DNA of 64,000 bases from Afipia sp. 1NLS2 (lineage in GTDB: Bacteria; Pseudomonadota; Alphaproteobacteria; Rhizobiales; Xanthobacteraceae). This document shows, piece after piece, positions 8,871-19,386 of this stretch (positions are counted from its first letter, which is position 1; each line of letters opens with the position of its first letter). Location of the stretch: NCBI RefSeq assembly GCF_000178995.1, contig NZ_ADVZ01000001.1, positions 310,001-374,000 of the forward strand. Reading direction: 5' to 3'. The notes under the pieces are model-generated. The model was not told where the DNA came from. It saw only the letters and a program-made list of their open reading frames with translations, and did no database searches. The position numbers and the translations under genes were made by a program.

Positions 8871-9596
8871 ATGACGATCCTCAAACCAAACCGCATCGCT
8901 TTTGCCGCATTTGGCGCCTTGGCGCTCGCCACCCTCGCCGGCGTTTCATCCCGCGCGTCGGCCGAACCCTTCATTATTCCGCCGCCGAAAACCGACGTTG
9001 CAACAAACACCGCAACTTCCAGCGAGCCCAGATCCATTGTTCTTGCCGGCGGCTGCTTCTGGGGTGTGCAGGGCGTCTACCAGCACACCAAGGGCGTGCT
9101 TCAGGCTGTCTCCGGTTATGCCGGTGGCTCGGCGGACAGTGCCCGTTACGACACCGTCTCGACTGGATCGACCGGGCATGCCGAGTCCGTGAAGATCACC
9201 TACGACCCCAAGCAGATCAACCTCGGCAAGATCCTGCAGATTTATTTCTCCGTGGTCCATGATCCGACCCAGTTGAACCGTCAGGGCCCGGACAGCGGCA
9301 CGCAGTATCGCTCAGCGATCTTCACCTCGCAGCCTGAGGAGCAGAAGATCGCGAAGGACTACATCGCTGAACTCAACGCTGCGAAGATCTACAAGAGGCC
9401 TATCGTCACTAAAATCGAGCCGATGAACGGCTTCTATCCGGCCGAAAATTATCATCAGGACTATCTGACGCTGCACCCCTACCAGCCCTATATTGCATTC
9501 AACGACATCCCGAAGGTCGACAATCTGAAAAAGCTGTTCGCCGCCGACTATCGCGACAAGCCTGTGCTGGTACGCGATGCGAAGGCGACCAATTGA
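8871..9596 (+). CDS. msrA: Peptide methionine-S-sulfoxide reductase MsrA, with signal peptide
   Basis: A 241-residue enzyme that reduces the S-epimer of methionine sulfoxide in proteins. The catalytic motif [11 protein letters not shown] holds the nucleophilic cysteine. [22 protein letters not shown] and NYHQDYL are the other family signatures. Unlike cytoplasmic MsrA, residues 1-32 form a Sec-type signal (hydrophobic core [10 protein letters not shown], ending SRASA-EP), so this form is probably periplasmic. ATG 8871 has AAGGA upstream. The msrB start lies 12 bases beyond its stop. Confidence 0.93.
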   Translation: MTILKPNRIAFAAFGALALATLAGVSSRASAEPFIIPPPKTDVATNTATSSEPRSIVLAGGCFWGVQGVYQHTKGVLQAVSGYAGGSADSARYDTVSTGSTGHAESVKITYDPKQINLGKILQIYFSVVHDPTQLNRQGPDSGTQYRSAIFTSQPEEQKIAKDYIAELNAAKIYKRPIVTKIEPMNGFYPAENYHQDYLTLHPYQPYIAFNDIPKVDNLKKLFAADYRDKPVLVRDAKATN

Positions 9597-9607
9597 ACGA
9601 GGAGCGC

Positions 9608-10018
9608 ATGACGACCAAAACTCAGAACGGACACGTCGAAAAATCCGAACAGGAGTGGCGCGCAGAACTCACGCCGATGCAGTACGCCGTGCTGCGCGAG
9701 AAGGCGACCGAACGTCCCTTCACGGGCGAATATGACCATTCGTTCGATCCCGGCACCTATGTCTGCGCAGGTTGCGGCCAACCGCTGTTTTCGTCTGACG
9801 ACAAGTTCGATTCCGGATGCGGCTGGCCCGCATTCAGCGCACCCGTTGACGCCGAAAAGCTCGATGAGGAGCATGATGCGAGCCACGGGATGGTCCGCAC
9901 CGAAGTGCTCTGTTCCCGCTGCCAAGGCCATCTCGGGCACGTTTTTGACGACGGTCCGGGGCCAACGGGACTGCGCTACTGTATCAATTCGGCGGCGCTG
10001 AAACTCGAGCCGAAGTAA
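9608..10018 (+). CDS. msrB: Peptide methionine-R-sulfoxide reductase MsrB
   Basis: A 136-residue enzyme that reduces the R-epimer of methionine sulfoxide, the complement of MsrA. Zinc-site cysteines appear as CAGCGQ and [10 protein letters not shown]. The catalytic cysteine is in RYCINSAAL and SGCGWPAF is conserved. I chose ATG 9608 because GAGGAGCGC precedes it directly; the in-frame TTG at 9593 lies inside the end of msrA. No signal peptide is visible, although MsrA upstream has one. Confidence 0.93.
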   Translation: MTTKTQNGHVEKSEQEWRAELTPMQYAVLREKATERPFTGEYDHSFDPGTYVCAGCGQPLFSSDDKFDSGCGWPAFSAPVDAEKLDEEHDASHGMVRTEVLCSRCQGHLGHVFDDGPGPTGLRYCINSAALKLEPK

Positions 10019-10075
10019 GAGACCCCGCAAATCCGGCCATATCGCGGGTTCCGTACCCTCTAAGTGATTGATTCA

Positions 10076-10110
10076 AAGGCCTCTGCGCACTCAAACCGCG
10101 CAGAGGCCTT
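10076..10110 (+). terminator. Stem-loop after msrAB
   Basis: A perfect 13-base stem (AAGGCCTCTGCGC with its complement) lies about 60 bases after the msrB stop. The T-tract is poor, so it may stop transcription weakly or act as a 3' stabilising hairpin. Confidence 0.45.
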
Positions 10111-10258
10111 CGTTCATCATGCTGCGAATCGGAGGTCGCATTCTGGGCAGAAAGCGCCTATATTGAAGATCAATGAAGAAGCGCGGCGCGTATCGTTTCA
10201 ACGTGGCAGCCGCGGCAATGGTTAGCAACCCAACTTGAAGAATGAGAGGCCGAAAACG

Positions 10259-10555
10259 ATGGCGGCATTCAACTACAATACCGAGGCCGAACTTTTTCCC
10301 GCAGCAATCCGGAAGAAGAAGCGTGCAGGCTTCGCATATCGCCGTTTCGGCACTGCGGCCGAGGCCGTGCAATTCGCAATCGAACAGCTCCCGGCGGATT
10401 CGCTGAACGGAGCCTATCTGCAGGTGGATGAAGCCCGCTTCGACCAGAACGGCATCCGGTCGCTCTATGAGAGCAGCGCCTTCCCGCTGCCGCGCCGCCG
10501 CGATCAGGAAGAAGAAGAAGAGAAGGCCGAAGCGGAAGCCACCGACGCGGCCTAA
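10259..10555 (+). CDS. Conserved small hypothetical protein
   Basis: A 98-residue protein that starts MAAFNYNTEAELFP. It has a basic patch (RKKKRAGFAYRRF), a helical middle (AAEAVQFAIEQLPAD), a conserved-looking YLQVDEARFDQNGIRSLYES and an acidic tail (EEEEEKAEAEATDAA). From memory, very similar small proteins are common in Bradyrhizobium and relatives, but their function is unknown. ATG 10259 follows GAGAGG. An in-frame TTG at 10235 is less likely. It is a single gene convergent with the DUF4112 gene. Confidence 0.6.
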   Translation: MAAFNYNTEAELFPAAIRKKKRAGFAYRRFGTAAEAVQFAIEQLPADSLNGAYLQVDEARFDQNGIRSLYESSAFPLPRRRDQEEEEEKAEAEATDAA

Positions 10556-10583
10556 GGCTTTCCGCCTCTTCAGCCCTTCACAA

Positions 10584-11132
10584 TCAATCCATCCGCGGCT
10601 GCTTGTCCATCCAGCGCCGCAGGATACGGATGTTGCGCATGTTGGCACGGAACATGACGTCGAACGCATCGCCGACGAATGGAACGATGCCGACGACGCC
10701 ATCGAGCGCCACGTTACCGAGCATCCGCGCGACAATGTGAGCCGGCGCACCAAGCGCACGCGCCTCGCGCACCAGCCACAATGACATCGCAGTCGTCAGC
10801 AGGTCGCCGACAATGGGAATGAGGCCGATCAACCCGTCGATGCCGTAGCGTACGTTGGTGCCCGGCACCACGAACGCGACATCCATCAGCCGCGCCAACG
10901 CCTCAAGACGCGCGAAGCGTTGCTGGCGGGTCAGCGGACCGAACCCGATATTGCCAAACACCGTGCCATTAAAAGCCGTGCCGCTGAAGGCCGTACCGTA
11001 CAGGCGTTGCCCGGCGCCTCCGAAACGCCCGCCACCGACCTCATTGCCATCCTGATCGATGACCGGCGGCGGCTGACGGCGGCGCGGGGCGCTTTGGGGA
11101 TGGGTGAAAAAAGTGTCCGACTTCGCTGTCAC
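10584..11132 (-). CDS. DUF4112 membrane-associated protein
   Basis: A 182-residue protein. The first 70 residues are low-complexity and rich in glycine and phenylalanine (TAFSGTAFNGTVFGNIGFG). The rest matches DUF4112: RLEALARLMDVAFVVPGT, then GIDGLIGLIPIVGDLLTT and GIVPFVGDAFDVMFRAN, with two amphipathic or membrane segments each carrying an IP(I/F)VGD repeat. The function of this family is unknown. It is a single gene. Confidence 0.75.
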   Translation of the reverse strand: MTAKSDTFFTHPQSAPRRRQPPPVIDQDGNEVGGGRFGGAGQRLYGTAFSGTAFNGTVFGNIGFGPLTRQQRFARLEALARLMDVAFVVPGTNVRYGIDGLIGLIPIVGDLLTTAMSLWLVREARALGAPAHIVARMLGNVALDGVVGIVPFVGDAFDVMFRANMRNIRILRRWMDKQPRMD

Positions 11133-11272
11133 AACCTTGATCCCGTATTTGCTTTGGCCAGCACACCTTCCATACCGGCAGGCACAAATTATGGCGGGGA
11201 GCCGCCCACAACAATAATCGCCCCGCGCCGAAGGGACGCGGGATGCGATCGATGTCGCGAAAGTGAATGGCT

Positions 11273-11527
11273 TCAGACTGCCTTACGGCCGCCTTCTTCC
11301 TCGAACGTCAAGGCAACGGCGGCATTGGCCGATAACCGGACCTTCTTGCCTTCGACATCCGCCACCAGGCCAAGGTCGATGAAGTGGTGGTGGCCCTTGT
11401 GGCCGCCCATTCCGCTGTCGGCTTTGGTCAGCTTGATGCGGCCACCCTCGACGCGGTCGACTGTGCCGACATGCACGCCGTCGGCGCCGATCACTTCCAT
11501 GTGTTCCTTGATACGCGGGTCGCTCAT
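11273..11527 (-). CDS. DUF2171 protein
   Basis: An 84-residue protein with the DUF2171 pattern: IKEHMEVIGADGVHVGTVD, then RIKLTKADS, a histidine-rich GGHKGHHHFIDL and a closing VRLSANAAVAL. It is probably a small beta-barrel related to PRC-barrel stress proteins; its role is unknown. ATG 11527 with GAGGA upstream is chosen over the in-frame TTG two codons earlier. Confidence 0.75.
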   Translation of the reverse strand: MSDPRIKEHMEVIGADGVHVGTVDRVEGGRIKLTKADSGMGGHKGHHHFIDLGLVADVEGKKVRLSANAAVALTFEEEGGRKAV

Positions 11528-11634
11528 CGTCAAATCCTCACGGGTTTTTTATCCCGGAACTAACGCACAAGCGGCCGTTATGTTCACGCGGCCCTTCAGC
11601 CGCATGCATGAAATGATTTTCATGACGGGAAAGC

Positions 11635-12834
11635 TTACGCGCTCTTGCGCAGCGGCGGTTCAGCTTCAGACAACGGCGTTGCCGCATAAACGGAGTAGCG
11701 GCTCTTTCCGTCGCGCTTGGAGGCATAAAGCGCCTCGTCCGCCGTAACGATCAACCGATCGAAGTCATGCCCGATTTCCGGGCGCCATTGAGCAACACCG
11801 ATCGACGTCGACAGCTTGATCGCTGCCGCACTCCAATGAACCTGCGCCGCCACGCACAGACCAAGCATGTCGCGCGCGATAAGCCCCGCTTCGTGCAAAG
11901 TGGTCGCGGGCAGCACGACGCAGAATTCGTCGCCGCCCATGCGCGCCAGCAGATCGCCGGTGCGGAGCCTTTGCTGGACGGTGCGGGTAAACTGCCGCAG
12001 ACATTCGTCTCCCGCCGCATGGCCATAATTGTCGTTGATGGCCTTGAACTCATCGATATCCATCAGCAGGACAGAAAACGGCTGCATCGAACGATCCGAC
12101 CGCGCGCACTCTTCCGCGAGGCACGTCAGCAAACGTCGGCGATTGGCCACTCCCGTCAGATCGTCGAACAACGCCAGATCAGCGACCTCGGCACGGAGGC
12201 GATCGATCGCCATCAGCAGAAAGCCGAAATTCCACACGATCGACAGGAACACCAGCACCAGCACGATCACCGACTGGAGCGGCGTGAAGTGGATCATGTA
12301 GATATTGTCCGGCGGCTGGGATAATCGCAGGATACATCGTACGGCCACCACGGTCGCGAGGATGGCTCCGACCACGCCGGCAAACCGTGCGCCCGGATGG
12401 CGCGCGCCGTACCGCCAAACCAGCACTGTCGCCAGACCGATGGAGAGAGACTGGCTGAACGAATAGATCACGATCCGCATCGGCGGACTGGCGTGCCAGG
12501 CGAAGAAGGCGATGCTGAGCGCGCTGAAGCCGATGAGCGCGGCATGCGTCCGCCACGAGACCGGCAGGCCGTAGAACCGCTCGACGCCCATCGCGACGAG
12601 GCTCGTCGAGGAAATCATCATCACGGCGCCGAGAAACAGCGGTAAGATGGGATCAACGTACATCCGCAGCACGGACAACGCCGCACCCGCGGATGCGATG
12701 AACGCGCCCGCAGCCCAGAACCGTGCCGCCTCGAAATTCGGATAGGAGCGCGCGACGTAAGCCCACACCACGCCGAGCGCGACAAAATTGACGACGAACA
12801 CAAGCCAGAGGGTGACGACGTTCAGCACGCGCAA
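11635..12834 (-). CDS. Membrane-anchored diguanylate cyclase (GGDEF)
   Basis: A 399-residue protein that makes the second messenger cyclic di-GMP from two GTP. Six or more hydrophobic helices cover residues 1-205, with no recognised sensor family. A GGDEF domain follows from about residue 215, with the intact active site MGGDEF near residue 298. Five residues before it sits the inhibitory product site RTGD (RxxD), so feedback control is expected. FDDLTGVANRR and TSIGVAQW are standard supporting motifs. It is a single gene; no EAL domain is present. Confidence 0.9.
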   Translation of the reverse strand: MRVLNVVTLWLVFVVNFVALGVVWAYVARSYPNFEAARFWAAGAFIASAGAALSVLRMYVDPILPLFLGAVMMISSTSLVAMGVERFYGLPVSWRTHAALIGFSALSIAFFAWHASPPMRIVIYSFSQSLSIGLATVLVWRYGARHPGARFAGVVGAILATVVAVRCILRLSQPPDNIYMIHFTPLQSVIVLVLVFLSIVWNFGFLLMAIDRLRAEVADLALFDDLTGVANRRRLLTCLAEECARSDRSMQPFSVLLMDIDEFKAINDNYGHAAGDECLRQFTRTVQQRLRTGDLLARMGGDEFCVVLPATTLHEAGLIARDMLGLCVAAQVHWSAAAIKLSTSIGVAQWRPEIGHDFDRLIVTADEALYASKRDGKSRYSVYAATPLSEAEPPLRKSA

Positions 12835-13125
12835 CCTCCCCGGTTGCGGCCCGTCCGCGCATGACCGCGCGACTTATCATGTCGGCTGCTGGTCGTTTGA
12901 CCCATGTCCCCGCCTCAATACCGGTCACCGCCGGTTTCGTCCGGGGAACATGCACCTTGGGAACTTAACGGACCTTCACCGGAAGCAAGGACCATTTGGC
13001 TTGGTTTTAAATCAATGAAGATGAAACGGGATCGCAATTGCCCGAACCACGCCAACAGGCATCCCGCGCAAGAAACGGCGCGTCATTCGCACACCATTAA
13101 CCCTGTGGCCTCGCCCCACCACGCC

Positions 13126-13968
13126 TTACGGCGTGGCCAGCTTGTCGGCGAAATAGGCGATGGTCTTGCGATAGATCACCGCCCTGTTCCATTCGCGCAT
13201 CGCATCGAAATTGGCGCTGCCCTCGTGATAGTCGGCGCCGGCCTTGAAGCCTGAGGTGTGCAAAAGGTTCGCGGTGGAGGCGAGCACGTCCGGCACGCTG
13301 TGACGCAGATCGACATGGCCGTTGCCATCGAAATCGACGCCGTACTTGATGTAGCTTGAGGGGAGGAATTGCGTCTGGCCGATCTCGCCTGCGAAGGCGC
13401 CGACCAGATCGTCGAGCCGCAGGTCGCCGCGCTGCACGATCTTCAACGCCGCTAAAAGTTCGCCCTGAAACAGCTCGGTGCGGCGGCAATCATGCGCGAG
13501 CGTCGCGAGCGTCTTGATCACAGGCCGCTTGCCCATGTCGCCCTTGCCGAAATCCGACTCCAGCCCCCAGATCGCAACGATGATCTGCGGCGGCACGCCG
13601 AAGCGCTGCTCGATGCGCGACAAGAGCGAAGCATTCTTCTGCATCATGAAGCGGCCGCTCTTGATGCGCTGGGCACCGACGCGGGTGGAGACATACTGCT
13701 CGAAGGTCTTGTTGAAGGTGTAGCGCTGGCGGCGGTCGAACCGCAGCACTTCGGGATCCTCCGTCACGCCCGCGAACGACTGGCTGACGACGCTTGGCGA
13801 AATGCCTGCGGCCACCGCCTCACGCGAGAAGGTCGAGACGAAGGCGTTGAAGTCGCCGCCGCATTGCGCGGCGGAAGCCGATGACATCAAGCCCCCCGCG
13901 CCGAGGAAGCCGAGCGAGAGCGCCAAAAGAGACAATTTGCGTGAAAAGGCACTGGAGAAATTGCGCAT
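13126..13968 (-). CDS. Lytic murein transglycosylase, MltB-like
   Basis: A 280-residue exported enzyme that cleaves peptidoglycan glycan strands to form 1,6-anhydro ends. Residues 1-33 are a signal peptide (LLALSLGFLGAGGLMSSASAA). There is no lipobox, so it is probably soluble in the periplasm. The catalytic glutamate is in WGLESDFGKG. GEIGQTQFLPSSYIKYGVDFDG and VPDVLASTANLL are the other family signatures. ATG 13968 follows AGAGG. It is a single gene with no C-terminal peptidoglycan-binding domain. Confidence 0.9.
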   Translation of the reverse strand: MRNFSSAFSRKLSLLALSLGFLGAGGLMSSASAAQCGGDFNAFVSTFSREAVAAGISPSVVSQSFAGVTEDPEVLRFDRRQRYTFNKTFEQYVSTRVGAQRIKSGRFMMQKNASLLSRIEQRFGVPPQIIVAIWGLESDFGKGDMGKRPVIKTLATLAHDCRRTELFQGELLAALKIVQRGDLRLDDLVGAFAGEIGQTQFLPSSYIKYGVDFDGNGHVDLRHSVPDVLASTANLLHTSGFKAGADYHEGSANFDAMREWNRAVIYRKTIAYFADKLATP

Positions 13969-14194
13969 GAAAACCTCTTTGGCTGCCGGGACCGGCGGGC
14001 GGGAAATTCAGGCTGCCTTTATAGCACGGCGAATCGGGGCGGGAGGATGACGTAAACACACCCGCAAGCGTCATCACCCGCCTGCCCCGGTTTGCACGGC
14101 TCACGCGCGATACCGCGATGTCGTTGTGCCATGTCAAATTTCGAGGCCGGCAAAGCCGGTAGAAAAAGCCATCCCATCATTCAGGAGTCCATCC

Positions 14195-14536
14195 ATGGCG
14201 ACAAAGCGCATCCTTCTCGAAGTCGGAACGGGCAACGACTGGCATGGAGGCAGCTACACCAAGGCTGCCGTGCGCGCGGTGGAGGATGCGATCCATCACA
14301 GTTCGCTGGTGCTGCTGAAAACGCTCGATCTCGATCCGAGCAAGATGCTGGTCGATGTCAAAATCGGCGTGCAGCAGCCGGAGAAGGTGGACCCCGCCGC
14401 CGTGAAGGCGGTGCTGCCTCACGGGCAGATCACGGTCGAGGTCGTCAAGGGCGGCCTCAACGCCGCCAACACCGGACCGGATGACATTTCGATCATCGCG
14501 GTCGCCGCGATCACGGTCCATCTCGATCTCGCATAG
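14195..14536 (+). CDS. Lin0512 family protein
   Basis: A 113-residue protein with the Lin0512 pattern: MATKRILLEVGTGNDWHGG, then YTKAAVRAVEDAIHHSSL, VDVKIGVQQPEKVDPAAVKAVLP and the closing IIAVAAITVHLDL. It is thought of as a small ring-forming protein of unknown role. ATG 14195 with AGGAG upstream is chosen over longer in-frame readings. It is the last gene before a long non-coding stretch. Confidence 0.8.
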   Translation: MATKRILLEVGTGNDWHGGSYTKAAVRAVEDAIHHSSLVLLKTLDLDPSKMLVDVKIGVQQPEKVDPAAVKAVLPHGQITVEVVKGGLNAANTGPDDISIIAVAAITVHLDLA

Positions 14537-15150
14537 AGCCTGCTCCAGATTCCGCTGAAGGCTGGCGATCGGACCCGGGCGGCGGCGACATCGCGACAGG
14601 ACACGCGCCATCAGCCCTGTTCTTGTGACGGCGCGGGCGCGCCCGAAGTTCTGACCGTTTCCCGCGCGCTTGGGGCTTGCCCCATTCGCGCCGCCCTCAA
14701 GACCGAGGGCGCACGGAACGCCGGACGCGCGATGCGTCCGCAGCCTCATGCGCGATGAAAACAAGCGCACGAGTTCGTCACCACGAAAGCACCGGACACG
14801 TCCGGCGTTCCGCGCGCGATGGGCTTCCGGCTTGCTTCGTGCTCTCCCCGGTGACCGCACGTTTGGTTGTCACCGTCGTTGCGACTGAGGATGTGTCCGC
14901 CTCCGGTTGGAAGCGGCTCTCCGGGGCAACTTGACGCCACGTCCGGGGCGCCAGGACCACACGCTTTGGGCCGTCCGCGGCAACATCGTCGTCAGCGCCT
15001 CATCTGCGCGGGTCACGACGCCCCTTGAAAACAAGGCGAAGCCCTCCCGCGCGTCATCCGCGCCTGACGCTGCCGCGTCCACCGCATCCCGCCCCGCGAC
15101 AAGTGACGATCGCGAGCCGCCCCTCGGGAGTGGAACGGGATGAATAGGAA
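14537..15150. repeat. Non-coding GC-rich element, probably a dispersed repeat
   Basis: About 610 bases without a credible gene: all open frames are short, overlap each other and have biased composition. It contains a perfect 14-base inverted repeat, CGGAACGCCGGACG at 14714-14727 and its complement at 14799-14812. It also contains a stretch reading CGTCCGGGGCGCCAGGAC near 14940. I remember closely similar blocks in many intergenic regions of Bradyrhizobium-group genomes, where they are often mis-annotated as short proteins. That is memory, not a search. Its end marks a drop to lower GC. Confidence 0.5.
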
Positions 15151-15166
15151 AATAGTCACAATCTCT

Positions 15167-15187
15167 ATTTTGTCAACGACAAAATAA
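15167..15187. repeat. Short perfect inverted repeat
   Basis: TATTTTGTC and GACAAAATA form nine-base perfect arms around AAC. It sits at the edge between the GC-rich element and the lower-GC accessory genes. It could be an operator or an element boundary. Confidence 0.4.
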
Positions 15188-15192
15188 TTTCG

Positions 15193-15399
15193 ATGAAAAA
15201 TGCCCCACAAACCAAACAGTTTAAATCAAAGGAAATGCTGGATTTACCGGAACGTAGAAGAGCAGACTCTCACGCGATGCCGACATTTGGTGGGACGTTG
15301 CTAAGCAGGGATGTTGCGGAATCCGCGCTCATAGTAATCTGTTCGAAAATGCAGTGCGAAGCTACTCGTCGAACAGCCGCTCTTCGAGCCGACTTATGA
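15193..15399 (+). CDS. Doubtful small hypothetical protein
   Basis: A possible 68-residue protein (MKNAPQTKQFKSKEMLDLPE...). Base use is low in GC like the neighbouring accessory gene. No good ribosome site is seen, and its last 38 bases overlap the opposite-strand gene at 15362. I recognise no family. It is listed only because the stretch holds nothing better. Confidence 0.2.
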   Translation: MKNAPQTKQFKSKEMLDLPERRRADSHAMPTFGGTLLSRDVAESALIVICSKMQCEATRRTAALRADL

Positions 15400-16081
15400 A
15401 ACTGCGCGTTCTAGCGAGCGCGATTTGCAAATCTGAATGAATCTTCGGGATGCCTTGCCAAACCCGTCCTCGACATTTTTCGAAATCTGCGACTTCATTC
15501 TTGGCTATGATCGAAGCTAAGCGGGTCTGCATGCGAACTTTCGTCGCATAACGCATCGACGCAGAAGATACGGTCAAACACGTATCGATAAAATGGTCCC
15601 GGTTCGCCTGCTGCTGCGACGTGCCCCAAACAAAGCCTCGCGCAACCTGCAAATCTTTGACGCAATCATTCAACTCATCGCATGCCTGCTCATAAGCGGC
15701 GAATGCAACTGTCTTGTCGACCGCATCAACATTTACATCAGCCATTGCGATTTGGACAACATCGATCTTTGCAGCAACAGTTGTAATCAACGAAAGCTCG
15801 TTCGTCAGTTTGGCTGCACGATCGCAAAGGCGTTCGTGGGAAACATGGTCATTTTGGCGGGTCATTTCTGCCAACTGACTTTTGACAGGCTTGATCGCGA
15901 TCATTGCTGCCGTAAGTGCGATTAGAGCGCCAATGATGCTGCCCGAAAAGCCAAGCCAGTCAGACGTGTGGACAGATGGGTCAGACTTCACAAGTGGCAG
16001 CGATACCGCCAGCATGCAGGCAAGGGCAGCAAAAAGGACGAGGAGGCCGATCGCACTCAGACCGGGGTCGAGTTTTTTCAT
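15362..16081 (-). CDS. Membrane protein of unknown function with long cytoplasmic helical region
   Basis: A 239-residue protein. Two hydrophobic helices (residues about 10-30 and 44-66) are followed by a helical, probably coiled-coil region with scattered cysteines (CDRAAKL, EQACDELNDC, DFEKCRGRVW). Codon use is visibly poorer in GC than the housekeeping genes, which suggests recent acquisition. I recognise no family. Layouts of this kind (two helices, then a coiled coil) occur in accessory or defence-associated islands, but no effector domain is visible and no partner gene is nearby. Confidence 0.6.
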   Translation of the reverse strand: MKKLDPGLSAIGLLVLFAALACMLAVSLPLVKSDPSVHTSDWLGFSGSIIGALIALTAAMIAIKPVKSQLAEMTRQNDHVSHERLCDRAAKLTNELSLITTVAAKIDVVQIAMADVNVDAVDKTVAFAAYEQACDELNDCVKDLQVARGFVWGTSQQQANRDHFIDTCLTVSSASMRYATKVRMQTRLASIIAKNEVADFEKCRGRVWQGIPKIHSDLQIALARTRSFISRLEERLFDE

Positions 16082-16268
16082 TTAGCCAATCTGTCCTCTC
16101 GCCGTAGTATCGTCGAGAGGGGCGCATGACCGAATCCACAGCAGCTTACAAAGACAGGAAGAAAAGACCCGTTCGCTGTGATCGCTGTTTGGGAGGCCGA
16201 TGCGTAAGACGCATCGCGTAAAGATTGAGGGGTCACCGCACATCAATAGCGGTTACTCTCACCCGCCC

Positions 16269-16418
16269 CTACTTCGGCGGCTGAAGGCCCGGGCTGTTGG
16301 CCCATTCGTCGCGATGCTCGTATGCGCTCTGCTGCTCGCTCTCGCGAGGCCGCCGCTCCTGCGAGGCCGAATTGCGTTCAGGCCATTCCCGCTCCGTCGT
16401 CTTCGGCGCTTTGCTCAT
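16269..16418 (-). CDS. Very small charged hypothetical protein
   Basis: A possible 49-residue protein starting MSKAPKTTEREWPERN and ending EWANSPGLQPPK. It is highly charged, with no hydrophobic segment. AAGGA lies ten bases before ATG 16418, and the stop is TAG. I do not recognise the family. The good ribosome site and the non-random composition support it. Confidence 0.4.
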   Translation of the reverse strand: MSKAPKTTEREWPERNSASQERRPRESEQQSAYEHRDEWANSPGLQPPK

Positions 16419-16592
16419 GTGCGGGATTCCTTCTTGGCTGCTGAAAACGCCACCCTATGCTGGCCCCGTCATCTCCGCAACATCTAACTTATTGATTTTA
16501 CTATAGTTTTTTACTCATTTCACGCCTGTTCGGGAACTTACCCACGATGAGTAAGTTGAGTAAGTGACGCCTCCAGAACATGGGAAAAGGCC

Positions 16593-16841
16593 ATGAACTC
16601 AGACTTACGCGGCGAACGCCTCCAGATCATGCTCTCCCCCGAAGAGCTTTCTGCGATTGACGATTTTCGCTTCCGCCACCGCATGCCGACGCGCGCTGCG
16701 GCCGTGCGCGAGCTTTTGAAGCTCGGCCTTGCCGCCTTCGCGACCGACGGCGGACCGAACATGAAGTCGAGCAGCTATGGCGTGTTCGGCCGCGGCAAGG
16801 ATGGCCATCGCGACCCGACCGGCGAGGACGACGTCGCCTGA
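16593..16841 (+). CDS. Small ribbon-helix-helix-type protein
   Basis: An 82-residue protein. LRGERLQIMLSPEELSAIDDFRFRHRMPTRAAAVRELLKLGL fits a ribbon-helix-helix fold: a short strand, then two helices with the RAAAVRELL signature. The C-terminal tail is polar. Such proteins bind DNA as dimers. No toxin gene is next to it, so a plain regulator is more likely than an antitoxin. It converges on rpoD across a shared terminator. Confidence 0.65.
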   Translation: MNSDLRGERLQIMLSPEELSAIDDFRFRHRMPTRAAAVRELLKLGLAAFATDGGPNMKSSSYGVFGRGKDGHRDPTGEDDVA

Positions 16842-16878
16842 CGATATTCCGGCGCGGGCCTGCCTGCGACTTTCCAGC

Positions 16879-16910
16879 AAAAACGGCGGCCTTTGCGGGC
16901 CGCCGTTTTT
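16879..16910. terminator. Bidirectional intrinsic terminator
   Basis: AAAAACGGCGGCC and GGCCGCCGTTTTT form a 13-base stem with A and T tracts on either side, so it can serve both the small gene at 16593-16841 and rpoD on the opposite strand. Confidence 0.75.
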
Positions 16911-16932
16911 GTTTGTCGCGTTGCCGCGAGGA

Positions 16933-16967
16933 TCAGTTGTCGAGGAAGCCGCGCAGCTTCCCGCTTT
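16933..16967 (-). repeat. Second, out-of-frame copy of the rpoD 3' end
   Basis: Directly after the rpoD stop, the minus strand reads a sequence that would encode KLRGFLDN followed by a stop. rpoD itself ends KLRSFLDN. The copy is in another frame and is therefore untranslated. Confidence 0.6.
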
Positions 16968-19097
<2,130 letters not shown>

Positions 19098-19287
19098 ACT
19101 TGTCGCTCCTGAAACGCACGTCGCGCGCGAGGCTTTCGCCTTGCGCGGAATTCGAATTTGGTGATCGCGCCGGGCCAAAGGTCCGCGCCGATCAGGTCAA
19201 CGGTCTGACACGGAAAAGGCGGCGCGCACCCTACGCCACCCTTTGACCTGTCCCCACGATTCAGCCGCCGTTTTGGCCCAGAGGCCG

Positions 19288-19302
19288 TTAATCTTCGATT
19301 AA
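19288..19302. promoter_or_regulatory. CtrA-like box
   Basis: TTAATCTTCGATTAA is an exact TTAA-N7-TTAA match to the alphaproteobacterial CtrA consensus. It lies in the 289-base gap between dnaG and rpoD, about 190 bases before the rpoD start. Confidence 0.4.
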
Positions 19303-19386
19303 CCCTGTATTTGCGGGTAAATCCTCGTTTTGGCGAGTCTTTTTCGCAAAAAACGAAAGCCCGCCGCCGCCGAAATTCCTGCCCCG

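Noticed and set aside
16200-16487. Possible 95-residue plus-strand protein
   Set aside because: No ribosome site, odd composition, and the opposite strand holds a better small frame (16269-16418) with AAGGA.
16593-16841. Antitoxin of a toxin-antitoxin pair
   Set aside because: The ribbon-helix-helix fold is plausible but there is no small toxin gene next to it.
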